Source: Alsobacter ponti
GTDB lineage: Bacteria; Pseudomonadota; Alphaproteobacteria; Rhizobiales; Beijerinckiaceae
DNA length: 64,000 nt
Direction of reading: 5' to 3'
Assembly (NCBI RefSeq): GCF_024294805.1
Contig: NZ_JANCLU010000001.1
Span: 412,681-476,680 of the forward strand
Shown here: positions 26,610 through 35,862 of the stretch, piece by piece
Layout: each line of letters begins with the position of its first letter
How positions within the stretch are numbered: the stretch's first letter is position 1
Position numbers and translations under genes: made by a program
The notes under the pieces: generated by a model
Databases searched by the model: none
What the model was told of the DNA's origin: nothing
Seen by the model: only the letters and a program-made list of their open reading frames with translations

Positions 26610-28412
26610 TCACAGTCTCATCAGCACGTCCATCATCTCCTTGATGGCGCTCATGATGCGGGCGTTGGCGGCGTAGGCGTTCTGCACCTGGACGAGGCTG
26701 GAGAGTTCCTGGTCGACGCTGACGCCGCTCGCCTTGGAGAAGCGGCTTTCGATGGAGGCCTGCACGACCTGCTGGCCCTCGTTCAGCCGCTGCGCGGAGG
26801 CGGCGTTGGCGCCCTGCTGGTCGACGACGCGGCGCAGGAACGCGCCCACCGTGCCGCTGAAGGGCGCGCCCGGCGCGCCGACGCCGCCGACCGGGGCGAA
26901 GGCGAATGCGGCGCTGGCGAGCCTGTCGCGCAGCAAGGTGGGCCGAGTCGCGTCGCCCGCCGGCGTGCCGGCGGCGTAGACGACGAGGTCCTGCCCGGTC
27001 AGCCCGGCGTTGAGGCGCAGCCGCGCCGACAGGCCGGTCTTCTGCGAACCGGTTTCGAACGAGCCCGTGTAGGCGGCGCCGCCGTCGGTGAACAGCGGCA
27101 GCTCCGGCCCCGCGCCGGACGCGCCGGTGTTGGTGATGGAGGCGGAGGCGGCGTTCACGACGGACGCGCCCGCGCCGGCGATGGTGAGCACGCCGCCGGC
27201 CTGCGTGACCGTGAACCCCGCGCCCAGCGCGGCCTGGATGGCGGAAGCCGCGCCCGCCATGCCGCCGGCGAAGTCGATCGGCGTCTCGATATCGGTGGGG
27301 TCAGCCGTCGCGCCCGAAGGCAGTGCCCCGCTCGCCGCGACGAAGCTGTAGCGCTGGCTCCCGCCGGGCGTGGTGACGTCGACGGTGAGCACGTTGCCGG
27401 GCTGCACGCCGGTCATGTCGACGGTGAACCCGCCGGCGACGGGCGCGCCCGCGACGGCGCGGTTGGACAGCGCGGTGGAGAGCCCCGCGGCGAACTCGTC
27501 GAGCTGCGCCTGCGCGTCCACCAGCGTGGTGTCGCGCATCTCCAGCAGGGCGGCGATCTCGCCGGAGCGGATCAGCTTCTGCCCCGTCACGTCGGCCGTG
27601 CCGCCGCCGGGGAAGGTGGCGACGATGGCGCCGACGCCGGAGCCTGTCGCCGCGCCGAGCAGGCTCGTCGCCGACAAAGTCCCGCGCCCGTCGAAGGAGA
27701 GCTTGGTCGGGCCGCTGGCGTCGAGCAGCGTCAGGCCGGCCTGCGTGGACAGGGTGACGCCGCCGTCCGCCCCCTCGGCGACCTTCACGTCGATGAGCCG
27801 GGACAGCTCGTTGATCTGCGCGTCGCGCTGGTCGAGCAGAGCGGGGTCCTTGCCGCCGCTGGCCCGCACCTTGGCGTCGCTCGACTGGATGCCGGCCAGC
27901 AGCTCGTTGACGCGCTGCACGTCGGAGCCGATCGTCTGCTCGGCGTCCATGCGGAGCTGCTGGATGCCGTTGGCGATGGCGTTGACCGAGTCGGCGAGCG
28001 AACCCGCCGCGCTCAGCACGCGGGAGCGCGCCAGGCTGTTCGACGGATCGCCGGTGAGCGTGTCGAGCGACTGCGTGAAGGCGTTGTAGAGCGCGTCCAG
28101 CGAGGACGACGAGCCTGGCGTTCCGAAAAGCAATTGCAGCCGGTCCGCGAACGCCGCGCGGGCGGCGCTGTAGCCCGAGCCGCCGCTCTCGGCGCGCAAC
28201 TCGCGCTGGAGGATCACGTCGAGCAGGCGCTGCGCCCCGCCGAGGCGCACGCCGTTGACGTCGCCGTCGGCGACGGACTCGTTGAGCACCGCGACCCGGC
28301 GGGAGTAGCCCACCGAGTCGGCGTTGGCGACGTTGCCCGAGATGATCTCCATCTGGGCCTGCGTGGCGCGCAGGCCCGAGAGGGTGCTCGACAGGGCGGA
28401 GGCGAGGCTCAT
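26610..28412 (-). CDS. flgK: Flagellar hook-associated protein FlgK (HAP1)
   Basis: A 600-residue junction protein. The N-terminal rod/hook motif (LSSTLSGLRATQAQMEIIS, then NVANADSVGYSRR) and the C-terminal LSSLVQVQNAYAANARIMS segment bracket a large variable middle domain. Both ends form the helical D0/D1 core. It lies between flgE (25 bp upstream) and flgL (10 bp downstream), clearly one operon. It caps the hook and starts the filament junction. Length is near the family norm for alphaproteobacteria. Confidence 0.92.
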   Translation of the reverse strand: MSLASALSSTLSGLRATQAQMEIISGNVANADSVGYSRRVAVLNESVADGDVNGVRLGGAQRLLDVILQRELRAESGGSGYSAARAAFADRLQLLFGTPGSSSSLDALYNAFTQSLDTLTGDPSNSLARSRVLSAAGSLADSVNAIANGIQQLRMDAEQTIGSDVQRVNELLAGIQSSDAKVRASGGKDPALLDQRDAQINELSRLIDVKVAEGADGGVTLSTQAGLTLLDASGPTKLSFDGRGTLSATSLLGAATGSGVGAIVATFPGGGTADVTGQKLIRSGEIAALLEMRDTTLVDAQAQLDEFAAGLSTALSNRAVAGAPVAGGFTVDMTGVQPGNVLTVDVTTPGGSQRYSFVAASGALPSGATADPTDIETPIDFAGGMAGAASAIQAALGAGFTVTQAGGVLTIAGAGASVVNAASASITNTGASGAGPELPLFTDGGAAYTGSFETGSQKTGLSARLRLNAGLTGQDLVVYAAGTPAGDATRPTLLRDRLASAAFAFAPVGGVGAPGAPFSGTVGAFLRRVVDQQGANAASAQRLNEGQQVVQASIESRFSKASGVSVDQELSSLVQVQNAYAANARIMSAIKEMMDVLMRL

Positions 28413-28437
28413 CGTCGGGTTCCGGGGTCAGGCGCGG

Positions 28438-29805
28438 TCAGCGGATGATGTTGATCGCGTCCTGCAACATCTGCTGCGAGGTGGAGACCACGCGCGTGTT
28501 GGCCGAGTAGGCCTGCTGCGTGATGATCATCTTGGAGAACTCCTCCGCGATGTCGGTGTTGGAGCCCTCCAGCGAGCCGGAGATGAAGCTGACGCCGGCG
28601 TTGGCGTAGGTCGGCGGGCCGGACTCCAGCGTCTCCGCGAACGCGCCGCCGTCGAGGCGCTTCAGCGCGTTGTCGGCGCTGAACTGCGCCACCGCGATCT
28701 GCGCCACGGCGCGCGTCTGGCCGTTCGAGTAGGCGGCCATGATCTGCCCGGAGTCGTTGATGGTGATGCCGTCCAGCGTGCCGGCGGCGTAGCCGTCGGG
28801 CCGCACGGTGTTGGATTTGATCTGGCCGCTGATGTCGGCGAACTGCGTCAGCCCGCCCGTGCCGAAGTTCATCGTGATGTTGCCGAGCGTCGTTCCGTCG
28901 ATGGTCGGCGCGGTCAGCGTCGCGGTGGAGCCGGAGGTGAGCTGGCCCGTGGAGTCGAAGGTGAAGTTGGTCCCCAGATTGGTCCACTTCGTCACCGCCG
29001 GCGCCGTGGCCGCCGTCGCGGAGCTGTCGTTCATGTAATAGACGTTCCACGTGTCGACGCCGCCATTGGCGACGCTGTCCGTCTTGCCCCAGCGCAGCTG
29101 CAGGGTGATCGGCGTGCCGAGGTCGTCGTAGACGGTCATGCTGCCGCCGGAGACCGTGCGGTCGAGGAAGGCCTGCTCGGCGTTCGAGGCCACCGTCGCC
29201 GGGGGAACGGCGGGGGGCGTCACGATCAGCTCGGAATTGGCGGTCGCCGTGCTGGCGTTGCTGGTCTTGGGATAGCTCGGCAGGTTGACCTTGTACTCGA
29301 TGGAGGAGGTCGCCTTGGCCGGGAACTGGTCGTCGGTGAAGCGCAGCACGTCCGGCGCGCCGGAGCTGATGACGCCCGTGGTGGGGTCGGCGGCGTAGCC
29401 CACGAGGTAGTTGCCCGCGCCGTTGACGAGGTAGCCGTTCTTGTCGCGCTCGAAATCGCCGCGCCGCGTGTACAGGTCCTGCGCCGCGAACACCGGCACG
29501 CCGGCCGAGTAGGAGACGCGGTCGCGCACCACCACGTAGCCTTCGCCGGAGAGCGCGAAATTGGTGCCGACGCCGGTGCTGGTGATGTTGCCCGCCAGCG
29601 TGTTGGTGCCGCGCGAGAACGACATCACCGAGCCGCCGATCTGGCTGTTGAGCGGGAAATCGGGCACCAGCTCCATGAAGCTCGTGTCGACGCGCTTGTA
29701 GCCCGTCGTCTGCGAGTTCGCGATGTTGTCGGAGATGTTCTCGAGCGCGAAGGACTGCGCCCGCAGGCCGGCCACCGCCGTGTTCATGGCACCGAATACG
29801 CTCAT
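28438..29805 (-). CDS. flgE: Flagellar hook protein FlgE
   Basis: The 455-residue hook subunit begins MSVFGAMNTAVAGLRAQ with the rod/hook motif NIANSQTTGYKR. It ends with the matching C-terminal motif (FSKMIITQQAYSANTRVVS). The middle is a Thr/Ser-rich FlaE/D2 region. It heads flgE-flgK-flgL on the minus strand. The 162 bp upstream to the ycjF gene must hold its promoter, but I see no clear consensus. Confidence 0.93.
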   Translation of the reverse strand: MSVFGAMNTAVAGLRAQSFALENISDNIANSQTTGYKRVDTSFMELVPDFPLNSQIGGSVMSFSRGTNTLAGNITSTGVGTNFALSGEGYVVVRDRVSYSAGVPVFAAQDLYTRRGDFERDKNGYLVNGAGNYLVGYAADPTTGVISSGAPDVLRFTDDQFPAKATSSIEYKVNLPSYPKTSNASTATANSELIVTPPAVPPATVASNAEQAFLDRTVSGGSMTVYDDLGTPITLQLRWGKTDSVANGGVDTWNVYYMNDSSATAATAPAVTKWTNLGTNFTFDSTGQLTSGSTATLTAPTIDGTTLGNITMNFGTGGLTQFADISGQIKSNTVRPDGYAAGTLDGITINDSGQIMAAYSNGQTRAVAQIAVAQFSADNALKRLDGGAFAETLESGPPTYANAGVSFISGSLEGSNTDIAEEFSKMIITQQAYSANTRVVSTSQQMLQDAINIIR

Positions 29806-29967
29806 GACGATCCTCGTGAGCCGCGCCGCGGCCCCCCTGGCCCGGACGAACGGCTTGTCGCTTGAGGCGTCGCAAGCCGCGTGCCACGAGGAATGTGCCG
29901 CGAAATCAGCGGCTTGGGTGGGCGGGGTAGGTCCGCGCGGGCGGCAGGAAGCGCCCGGCGCGCCGGC

Positions 29968-31023
29968 TCACCCGGCAGGTTTTGCCGGGCCCTCGCGGTC
30001 GAGCAGGAAGCCGGCGACGTCGCCGACGCCCGGCGGCTTCAGCGCCGCGAAGGGCAAAGGCCGGCACACGGCGATGGCCGACAGGCCGACGCGCGCGGTG
30101 AGCAGGCCGTTCAGCACGCCTTCGCCGAGCCGCGCCGACAGCCGCGCCGCGACGCCGTGTCCGAGCACCTGCTGCACCAGGCTGTCGCCCGCCGCGACGC
30201 CGCCGGTGACGGCGAGGTGCCCGCCCACGGCGCGCAGCAGGCGCAGGAAGCCGAGCATCCCCGGTCGTCCGCCATAGATTTCCGACACGCGGCGCACCAG
30301 CCGCAGCGCCTGCGCGGCCACGAAGATCAGGTCGATGGCGGCGCGCGGCGAGATGGCGGTGACGAGCGAGACGCGCCGCGCCGCGCCGGCCACCGCCATG
30401 CGCGCCTCGCGGTCCAGCGTCTCCATCAGCTCGCGCTCGGCGAGCCGCACGAGGTCCGCGCCGTCGATGATGTCGTCGCGCGTCTCGGCCAGCCGGCCGC
30501 GCGCCCGCGCCGTCTCGGCCCGCGCGGCGTAGAGGTCGTCGAGCGCGGCGAGCACGGCGCGGCCTTCCTCGCGGTCGTCGCTGGCCAGCGTCGCCGCGGC
30601 GCGGTCGCGCAGCGCCGCCACCGCCCGCGCGCGCCACACGCCGCGCAGCTCGCGCGCCGCCAGCGCCAGCATGGAGAGCACGGCCAGCGCGGCCAGCGCC
30701 AGCGCCAGCCAGCCCAGCGCGGGCTGGCGCACCAGCAGCTCCGACACGTAAGCCTCGACCGAGGTGACGAGCCACAGCGTGAACAGGCCGAACAGCGCGG
30801 AAAAGAGCAGCGAGGCCCAGCCGATCCCGGCGCGGCGCGGCGGCGGCGCGGCCGAGACCGGGGCGTCGAACGCGTCCGGGTCGGCCGTCTCGGTGATCAC
30901 GGTGCCGCCGCGCGCCGCCTCGGCCTCGACGCCGCGCGGGGCCAGTACGACGTTGGGGTCGTCGAGGCGGAAGGCGCGGGGCGCCTTGTGGCCGCGCCCG
31001 TGGGCGGTGTCCTTGCCGGTCAT
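29968..31023 (-). CDS. YcjF family membrane protein (TIGR01620/DUF697)
   Basis: A 351-residue inner-membrane protein. A disordered N-terminus is followed by two hydrophobic helices (about 74-97 and 105-128), a helical cytoplasmic region, and a DUF697 domain toward the C-terminus (about 225-340, VTAISPRAAIDLIFVAAQ and GVAAGDSLVQQVLGHGVAARLS). The start at 31023 overlaps the ycjX stop as ATGA, so the two are coupled. In E. coli ycjX-ycjF belong to the phage-shock/heat-shock regulons, and an envelope-stress role is inferred from that. Confidence 0.88.
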   Translation of the reverse strand: MTGKDTAHGRGHKAPRAFRLDDPNVVLAPRGVEAEAARGGTVITETADPDAFDAPVSAAPPPRRAGIGWASLLFSALFGLFTLWLVTSVEAYVSELLVRQPALGWLALALAALAVLSMLALAARELRGVWRARAVAALRDRAAATLASDDREEGRAVLAALDDLYAARAETARARGRLAETRDDIIDGADLVRLAERELMETLDREARMAVAGAARRVSLVTAISPRAAIDLIFVAAQALRLVRRVSEIYGGRPGMLGFLRLLRAVGGHLAVTGGVAAGDSLVQQVLGHGVAARLSARLGEGVLNGLLTARVGLSAIAVCRPLPFAALKPPGVGDVAGFLLDREGPAKPAG

Positions 31024-32486
31024 GCGAGCCTGTCTCCGAGCAGGAATTCCAGCGTGCGGTCGAGGCGGATCTGCGGCAGCGGGCCGGGCTTGCCGTCGCT
31101 GGCCGGCGCGGCCACCGGCGGGCGGAAGCGCACGAAGCGCAGGCCCATCTCGGTCTCGCCCGCCTGCGCCAGCGCCTGCTCGGGATCGGCCGGCAGCTCT
31201 CCGGGGAACACGGCGGCCTCGGTCTCCCCGTCGAAACGCTGGTCGCCGATCACCTCGCCCGCGAGCGGCGTGCCGACGATGGCCGGCAGGCGCTCGCGCC
31301 CGTGCGCCACGCGGGCTTCGCGCGTCGCGCGCACCGAGGCCACGGCGGCGAGGTCGACGGCGGCGCCGAGCCCGGCGGCGCGCGACCTGGCGCGCTCGAC
31401 GAGCAGGCCGAGCACCGCCTCCAGCCGGTCGTGGCTGGTGTGGTGCAGATGGTCCGCCTTGGTGGCGGCGAACAGCACGCGGTCGATGCGCGGGCTGAAC
31501 AGGTGGCTGAGCAGCGAGTTGCGCCCGGTGCGGAACGCCTCCAGCACCTCCTGCAACGCCGTCTGCAAATCCTCCACGGCGGCAGGCCCGGCGTTGAGCG
31601 CCGCCAGCGCGTCGACCAGCACCACCTGCCGGTCGAGCCGCGCGAAATGGTCGCGGAAAAAGGGCCGCACGACATGGTCGCGATAGGCCTCGTAGCGACG
31701 CTCCATCATGGCGGCGAGCGAGCCGGACCGCGCGACGAAGCCCTCGGGCAGGTCGAGCGGCGCGAAGGTGAGGGCGGGCGAGCCCTCGAGGTCGCCGGGC
31801 ATCAGGAAGCGGCCGGGCGGCAGGGCGGAGAACGAGAAGGGCTCGCGCCGGGCGGCGGCGAGCGAGGCCTTGAACAGCTCGGAGACGCGGCGCGCGGTCT
31901 CCTCGTCGGCTGGCCCGGCCGGGTCGACGCCGGCCAATGCCGCGACGAACTCGGAGGCCACGTCGCGCCGCGCAGGCCCGCGCGAGGCGGCCACGGTGTC
32001 GCGCGACCAGCGGGCGAAATCCTTGCCGAGCAGCGCGAGGTCGAGCAGCCATTCGCCGGGATAGTCGACGATGTCGAGAGTGAGCGTGCGCGGCCCGGCG
32101 AACCAGCCGCCGCGGCTCTCGTATTCGATCACCAGCCGCAGTTCGGCGATGCGGCGCGTCGACTCCGGCCAGCGCCGGTCCGGGCCGGCCAGCGCCGCCA
32201 GATGGTCCTCGTAGGCGAAGCGCGGCACAGCGTCGTCGGGCTGCGGCGTGAGGAAGGCGCGCCTGATGCGTCCCTCGGCGGCGGCGCGGAACACCGGCAG
32301 CCGCGCCCCGCGCGACAGCGCGTGGACGAGCGCGGTGATGAACACCGTCTTGCCCGAGCGCGACAGCCCGGTGACGCCCAGCCGCAGCGTGGGATGGCGC
32401 ATGCCGGCAAGCCGATCCCCCAGCGCGCGGGCGGCGATGCGGGCGTCGTCGACGATTTCGAAGATGGGAGACAAGGACGGCGTCAC
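31020..32486 (-). CDS. YcjX family P-loop NTPase (DUF463)
   Basis: A 488-residue nucleotide-binding protein. Walker A is GLSRSGKT (40-47), a DIVDYPGEWLLDL segment acts as the G3-like motif, and ATKADHLHHTS supplies the G4-type TKAD specificity motif. These are DUF463 hallmarks. It is coupled to the YcjF-like membrane protein downstream, which probably recruits it to the inner membrane. Upstream lies a gene-free stretch with a dispersed repeat. Confidence 0.9.
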   Translation of the reverse strand: MTPSLSPIFEIVDDARIAARALGDRLAGMRHPTLRLGVTGLSRSGKTVFITALVHALSRGARLPVFRAAAEGRIRRAFLTPQPDDAVPRFAYEDHLAALAGPDRRWPESTRRIAELRLVIEYESRGGWFAGPRTLTLDIVDYPGEWLLDLALLGKDFARWSRDTVAASRGPARRDVASEFVAALAGVDPAGPADEETARRVSELFKASLAAARREPFSFSALPPGRFLMPGDLEGSPALTFAPLDLPEGFVARSGSLAAMMERRYEAYRDHVVRPFFRDHFARLDRQVVLVDALAALNAGPAAVEDLQTALQEVLEAFRTGRNSLLSHLFSPRIDRVLFAATKADHLHHTSHDRLEAVLGLLVERARSRAAGLGAAVDLAAVASVRATREARVAHGRERLPAIVGTPLAGEVIGDQRFDGETEAAVFPGELPADPEQALAQAGETEMGLRFVRFRPPVAAPASDGKPGPLPQIRLDRTLEFLLGDRLA

Positions 32487-32862
32487 TCCGGGACCAGCCT
32501 CAATCTAGGGATGCGGAGGCCGTCTGACGAGGAGGGGCCGCGACGCGGCTTCGATGCGCCTGGGTGGTGGCCCATCAACTCGGGTCGAAAGCCCGCCGCC
32601 GGCAAGACCTTGCGCCGGCCGCAATGGGCGGACGCCAGTCCGCCCGTCCCCGGAATGCCGGAGCGTGAGCGGAGGCATATCCGGGGGCCAGCGCATGGAT
32701 GTTGCCGCGAAGCGGCGCTCAATCGAAAAGGCCGTAACGACGCGCTGCGCGCGACATATTGCGCTGGACCCCGGATCTGGTTCCGCTTCGCTGCACCAGT
32801 CCGGGGACGGGCGGGCCGGAGGCCCGCAACCCCAAGGGCGGGCCGGAGGCCCGTTCCACCCT
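32487..32862. other. Gene-free region holding a dispersed repeat
   Basis: These 376 bp lie upstream of ycjX and downstream of the VWA gene. Most of the stretch is copy 1 of the intergenic repeat (32626-32826) plus a short extra GGGCGGGCCGGAGGCCCG unit at 32836-32853. Nothing else is recognisable. Confidence 0.6.
32626..32826. repeat. Dispersed intergenic repeat, copy 1
   Basis: About 201 bp, closely similar along its length to 42163-42364. Shared landmarks in order are GGGCGGAC, TCCGCCCGTCCCCGGAATG, CCGGAGCG, a GCGCATGGATG segment, CCGCGAAGCGGCGCT, GGTTCCGCTTCGCTGCACC and GGGCGGGCCGGAGGCCCG. Short internal palindromes (e.g. CCGCGAAGCGG) imply a folded RNA or DNA element. There is no open frame with protein-like sequence. 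Confidence 0.8.
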
Positions 32863-34038
32863 TTATCGCGCCAGCTCGCGCATGGCGGCGTCGAGGCCGT
32901 CCAGCGTGAGGGGGAACATGCGGTTGGCGACGAGCTGGCGGACCATCTGGATGGAGTGGGTGTAGCCCCAGTGCGCCTGCGGCGTCGGGTTGATCCAGGC
33001 GGCGTGGGGGAAATGGGCGAGGACGCGGGCGAGCCACGTCTGGCCGGGCTCCTCGTTCCAGTGCTCCACCGAGCCGCCGGGAGCGGCCAGCTCGTAGGGG
33101 CTCATCGAGGCGTCGCCGACGAAGACGACGCGATAGTCGGCGGGGTAGGCGCGGATGATGTCCCAGGTCGGCGTCTGCTCCTCGCGCCGCCTTCGATTGG
33201 ACTTCCACACGCCCTCGTAGAGGCAGTTGTGGAAATAGAAGTGCTCCAGGTATTTGAACTGCGAGCGCGCGGCCGAGAACAGCTCCTCCACCTGGCCGAC
33301 ATGCCAGTCCATCGAGCCGCCGACGTCGAGGAACAGCAGCACCTTCACGGCGTTGCGCCGCTCCGGCCGCAGCCGCACGTCGAGATAGCCGTGATGCGCC
33401 GTCTCGCGGATCGTGGCGTCGAGGTCGAGTTCGTCGGCCGCGCCGGTGCGGGCGAACTTGCGCAGCCGGCGCAGCGCCACCTTGATGGTGCGCGTGTTCA
33501 GCTCCACCGTGTCGTCGAGATCCTTGAACTCGCGGCGGTCCCACACCTTCACGGCGCGGAAATTGCGGTTCTTCTCCTGGCCGATGCGGATGCCCTCGGG
33601 GTTGTAGCCGTCCGCCCCGAAGGGCGACGTGCCGCCCGTGCCGATCCACTTGCTGCCGCCCTGGTGGCGGCCCTTCTGCTCGCGCAGCCGCTCGCGCAGC
33701 GTCTCCCAGAGCTTGTCCCAGCCGAGCGCCTGGATCTTCGCCTTCTCCTCGTCGGTGAGGAAGCGTTCGGCGAGCGAGCGCAGCCACTCCTCGGGGATGG
33801 CGGCGTCCTCCAGCGGATCGGTGGGCGTGTCCAGCCCCTTGAAGGTGGCGGCGAAGACGCGGTCGAACTTGTCGAGGTTGCGCTCGTCCTTCACCAGGCA
33901 GGCGCGGGCGAAAAAGTAGAAATCCTCGACGGAACGCTGCGCGCAGTCCTTCTCAAGCCCCTCGAGCAGGGTGAGATATTCCGGCAGGGTCACGGGCGCC
34001 TTGGCCTGGCGCAGATTGAGGAAGAACTGCAGAAGCAT
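32863..34038 (-). CDS. VWA domain-containing protein (CoxE-like)
   Basis: A 391-residue cytoplasmic protein of the CoxE-like VWA family. The metal-ion-dependent adhesion motif is D238-x-G-x-S242-M-D (DVGGSMD), in a C-terminal VWA domain (about 230-391). The N-terminal half is helical and family-specific. Such proteins pair with a MoxR-type AAA+ ATPase and act on maturation of metalloenzymes or other complexes. The likely ATPase partner is encoded 1.8 kb away on the opposite strand (35863-36708). The pair is thus split by a small membrane protein and a flavoprotein. Confidence 0.9.
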   Translation of the reverse strand: MLLQFFLNLRQAKAPVTLPEYLTLLEGLEKDCAQRSVEDFYFFARACLVKDERNLDKFDRVFAATFKGLDTPTDPLEDAAIPEEWLRSLAERFLTDEEKAKIQALGWDKLWETLRERLREQKGRHQGGSKWIGTGGTSPFGADGYNPEGIRIGQEKNRNFRAVKVWDRREFKDLDDTVELNTRTIKVALRRLRKFARTGAADELDLDATIRETAHHGYLDVRLRPERRNAVKVLLFLDVGGSMDWHVGQVEELFSAARSQFKYLEHFYFHNCLYEGVWKSNRRRREEQTPTWDIIRAYPADYRVVFVGDASMSPYELAAPGGSVEHWNEEPGQTWLARVLAHFPHAAWINPTPQAHWGYTHSIQMVRQLVANRMFPLTLDGLDAAMRELAR

Positions 34039-34108
34039 GGCGCGAGATTAGAGCACGGCGCGGCGGGGGCAAGGCAAGGCGCGGCCGAAGACCGCGCGCA
34101 TCGAAGCG

Positions 34109-34414
34109 TCAGCGCCTGCTGCCGTCGTCCGTCCTGCCGTCGTCGATGACGCGGAAATCGCCCTCGATGACGCCGTCGCGCGCCTGGCGCTCGGCGTAGA
34201 GCGTCCGCGCCTCGCGCAGCGCCTTCCTCAGCCGCCAGCGCGCGATCAGCGCGCCGCCGATGGCGATCGGGGCGAGCACCAGCAGCAGGCCGACGCCGAG
34301 AACGAGCACGGCGAGCCCGACGGCGAGCGCCGCCGCGCCGCCGAGCGCCACGGCCCAGCCGGGCAGGCGCGCGGCGCGGACCTCCCCGTTGCGGATGTCG
34401 ATGAAGCGGATCAT
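34109..34414 (-). CDS. Small membrane protein of unknown function
   Basis: I do not recognise a named family. The 101-residue product has a short N-terminal strand segment (MIRFIDIRNGEVRAARLPGW), one long or two tight membrane helices (about 20-55), and a charged cytoplasmic tail ending in a possible GVIEGDFRVID motif. The ATG at 34414 has GGAGG 9 bases upstream; an in-frame ATG at 34432 is the alternative. It is transcribed toward the VWA gene (70 bp gap) and diverges from the flavoprotein gene. Confidence 0.65.
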   Translation of the reverse strand: MIRFIDIRNGEVRAARLPGWAVALGGAAALAVGLAVLVLGVGLLLVLAPIAIGGALIARWRLRKALREARTLYAERQARDGVIEGDFRVIDDGRTDDGSRR

Positions 34415-34540
34415 TCCCTCGGAGGCCTCCATGTCCCTCAGGTGGTCCCGCCCGCCGCGCCTGTCAAGGTGAGGCCCCTTGGCGAGGGGCGGCCTGTGCA
34501 TGCGGGGCGCGATCCTGTACAGGCTGCGGCAGGAGGCTCC

Positions 34541-35794
34541 ATGCCCGCATCGTTTCACATCGCCGTCATCGGCGCCGGCCCGGCCGGGCTCTTCGCGGCC
34601 GAGACGCTGGCGCGCCAGGGCGGCGGCCGCTTCGCCGTCACCGTCTACGACCGCATGCCCTCGCCGGGGCGCAAGCTGCTGATCGCCGGGCGCGGCGGCC
34701 TCAACCTCACCCACGCGGAACCGCTCGACGCCTTCCTGCCGCGCTATCGCGGGCCGGCGGCGGAGGCGGTGCGCGAGGCCGTGCGCGCCTTCCCGCCCGC
34801 CGAGCTGGTGGCGTGGGCGAACGGGCTGGGGCAGGAGACCTTCGAGGGCAGCAGCGGGCGCGTGTTCCCGCGCGCCATGAAGGCCTCGCCTTTGTTGCGC
34901 GCCTGGCTGCGCCGGCTCGACGGGATGGGCGTCCGGCTCGCCCCGCGCCGGCGCTGGCTCGGCTGGGACGCGGACGGGGCGCTGCTGTTCGAGACGGAGG
35001 CGGGAGCGCGCGAGCGCGTCGCGGCCGACGCCACGCTGCTGGCGCTGGGCGGCGCGAGCTGGCCGCGGCTGGGCTCCGACGCCGCGTGGACGCCGGCGCT
35101 GGCGGAGAGGGGCGTCGCGATGTCGCCCTTCGTCCCGGCCAATTGCGGCTTCGATGTCGACTGGTCGCCGGTGTTCCGCGAGCGCTTCGCGGGCGCGCCG
35201 GTGAAGGGCGTGGCGCTCACCCACGGCCGCACGCGGCTGCGCGGCGAGTTCGTCGTCACCGCCCACGGCTTGGAGGGCGGGGCGGTGTACGCGCTCTCCG
35301 CCGACATGCGCGACGCCATCGCCGCCGCCGGCGAGGCGCGGCTCTATGTCGACCTCAAGCCGGACCTGCGCGAGGCCGAGCTGGTGGAGCGCCTCGCGGC
35401 CAGCACGGTCGGCGGCCGCCAGGGCGAGTCGCTGACCAACCGCCTGCGCAAGGCGGCGGGGCTGTCGCCGGTCGCCATCGGGCTGGTGCGCGAGGCCTGC
35501 GGCAATGCGCCGCCGCCGACGCCCAACGGCCTCGCCCGGCTCATCAAGGGCGTGATGCTGCGCTGCGTGGCGACGCGGCCGCTGGCGCGCGCCATTTCCT
35601 CCGCCGGCGGCGTGGCGGCCGGGGAGGTCGACGACGCCTTCATGCTGCGCCGCCTGCCGGGCGTGTTCGTGGCGGGGGAAATGCTGGACTGGGAGGCCCC
35701 CACCGGCGGTTATTTGCTGCAGGCCTGCTTCGCCACCGGCCACGCCGCCGCTTCGGGGATGGCGGCATGGCTCGACGCGCGCGGCGCGGCGTGA
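34541..35794 (+). CDS. FAD-dependent oxidoreductase, TIGR03862/HI0933 (BaiN-like) family flavoprotein
   Basis: A 417-residue flavoprotein. The dinucleotide-binding motif GAGPAGLFAAE is at 9-19, and the family hallmark GRKLLIAGRGGLNLTH is near 43-58. The C-terminal SAGGV and GEMLDWEAPTGGYLLQ segments bind FAD. The reaction is not established for this subgroup. The ATG at 34541 has AGGAGG upstream; the frame is open further but without conserved sequence. It precedes the MoxR-type ATPase by 68 bp on the same strand. Confidence 0.88.
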   Translation: MPASFHIAVIGAGPAGLFAAETLARQGGGRFAVTVYDRMPSPGRKLLIAGRGGLNLTHAEPLDAFLPRYRGPAAEAVREAVRAFPPAELVAWANGLGQETFEGSSGRVFPRAMKASPLLRAWLRRLDGMGVRLAPRRRWLGWDADGALLFETEAGARERVAADATLLALGGASWPRLGSDAAWTPALAERGVAMSPFVPANCGFDVDWSPVFRERFAGAPVKGVALTHGRTRLRGEFVVTAHGLEGGAVYALSADMRDAIAAAGEARLYVDLKPDLREAELVERLAASTVGGRQGESLTNRLRKAAGLSPVAIGLVREACGNAPPPTPNGLARLIKGVMLRCVATRPLARAISSAGGVAAGEVDDAFMLRRLPGVFVAGEMLDWEAPTGGYLLQACFATGHAAASGMAAWLDARGAA

Positions 35795-35862
35795 CGGGCC
35801 CGTCCCCGCTTGCCGCCTTGGCCGCCCTTGCCTAACTTCGCCTCAACCCCGAAGGAGACGCC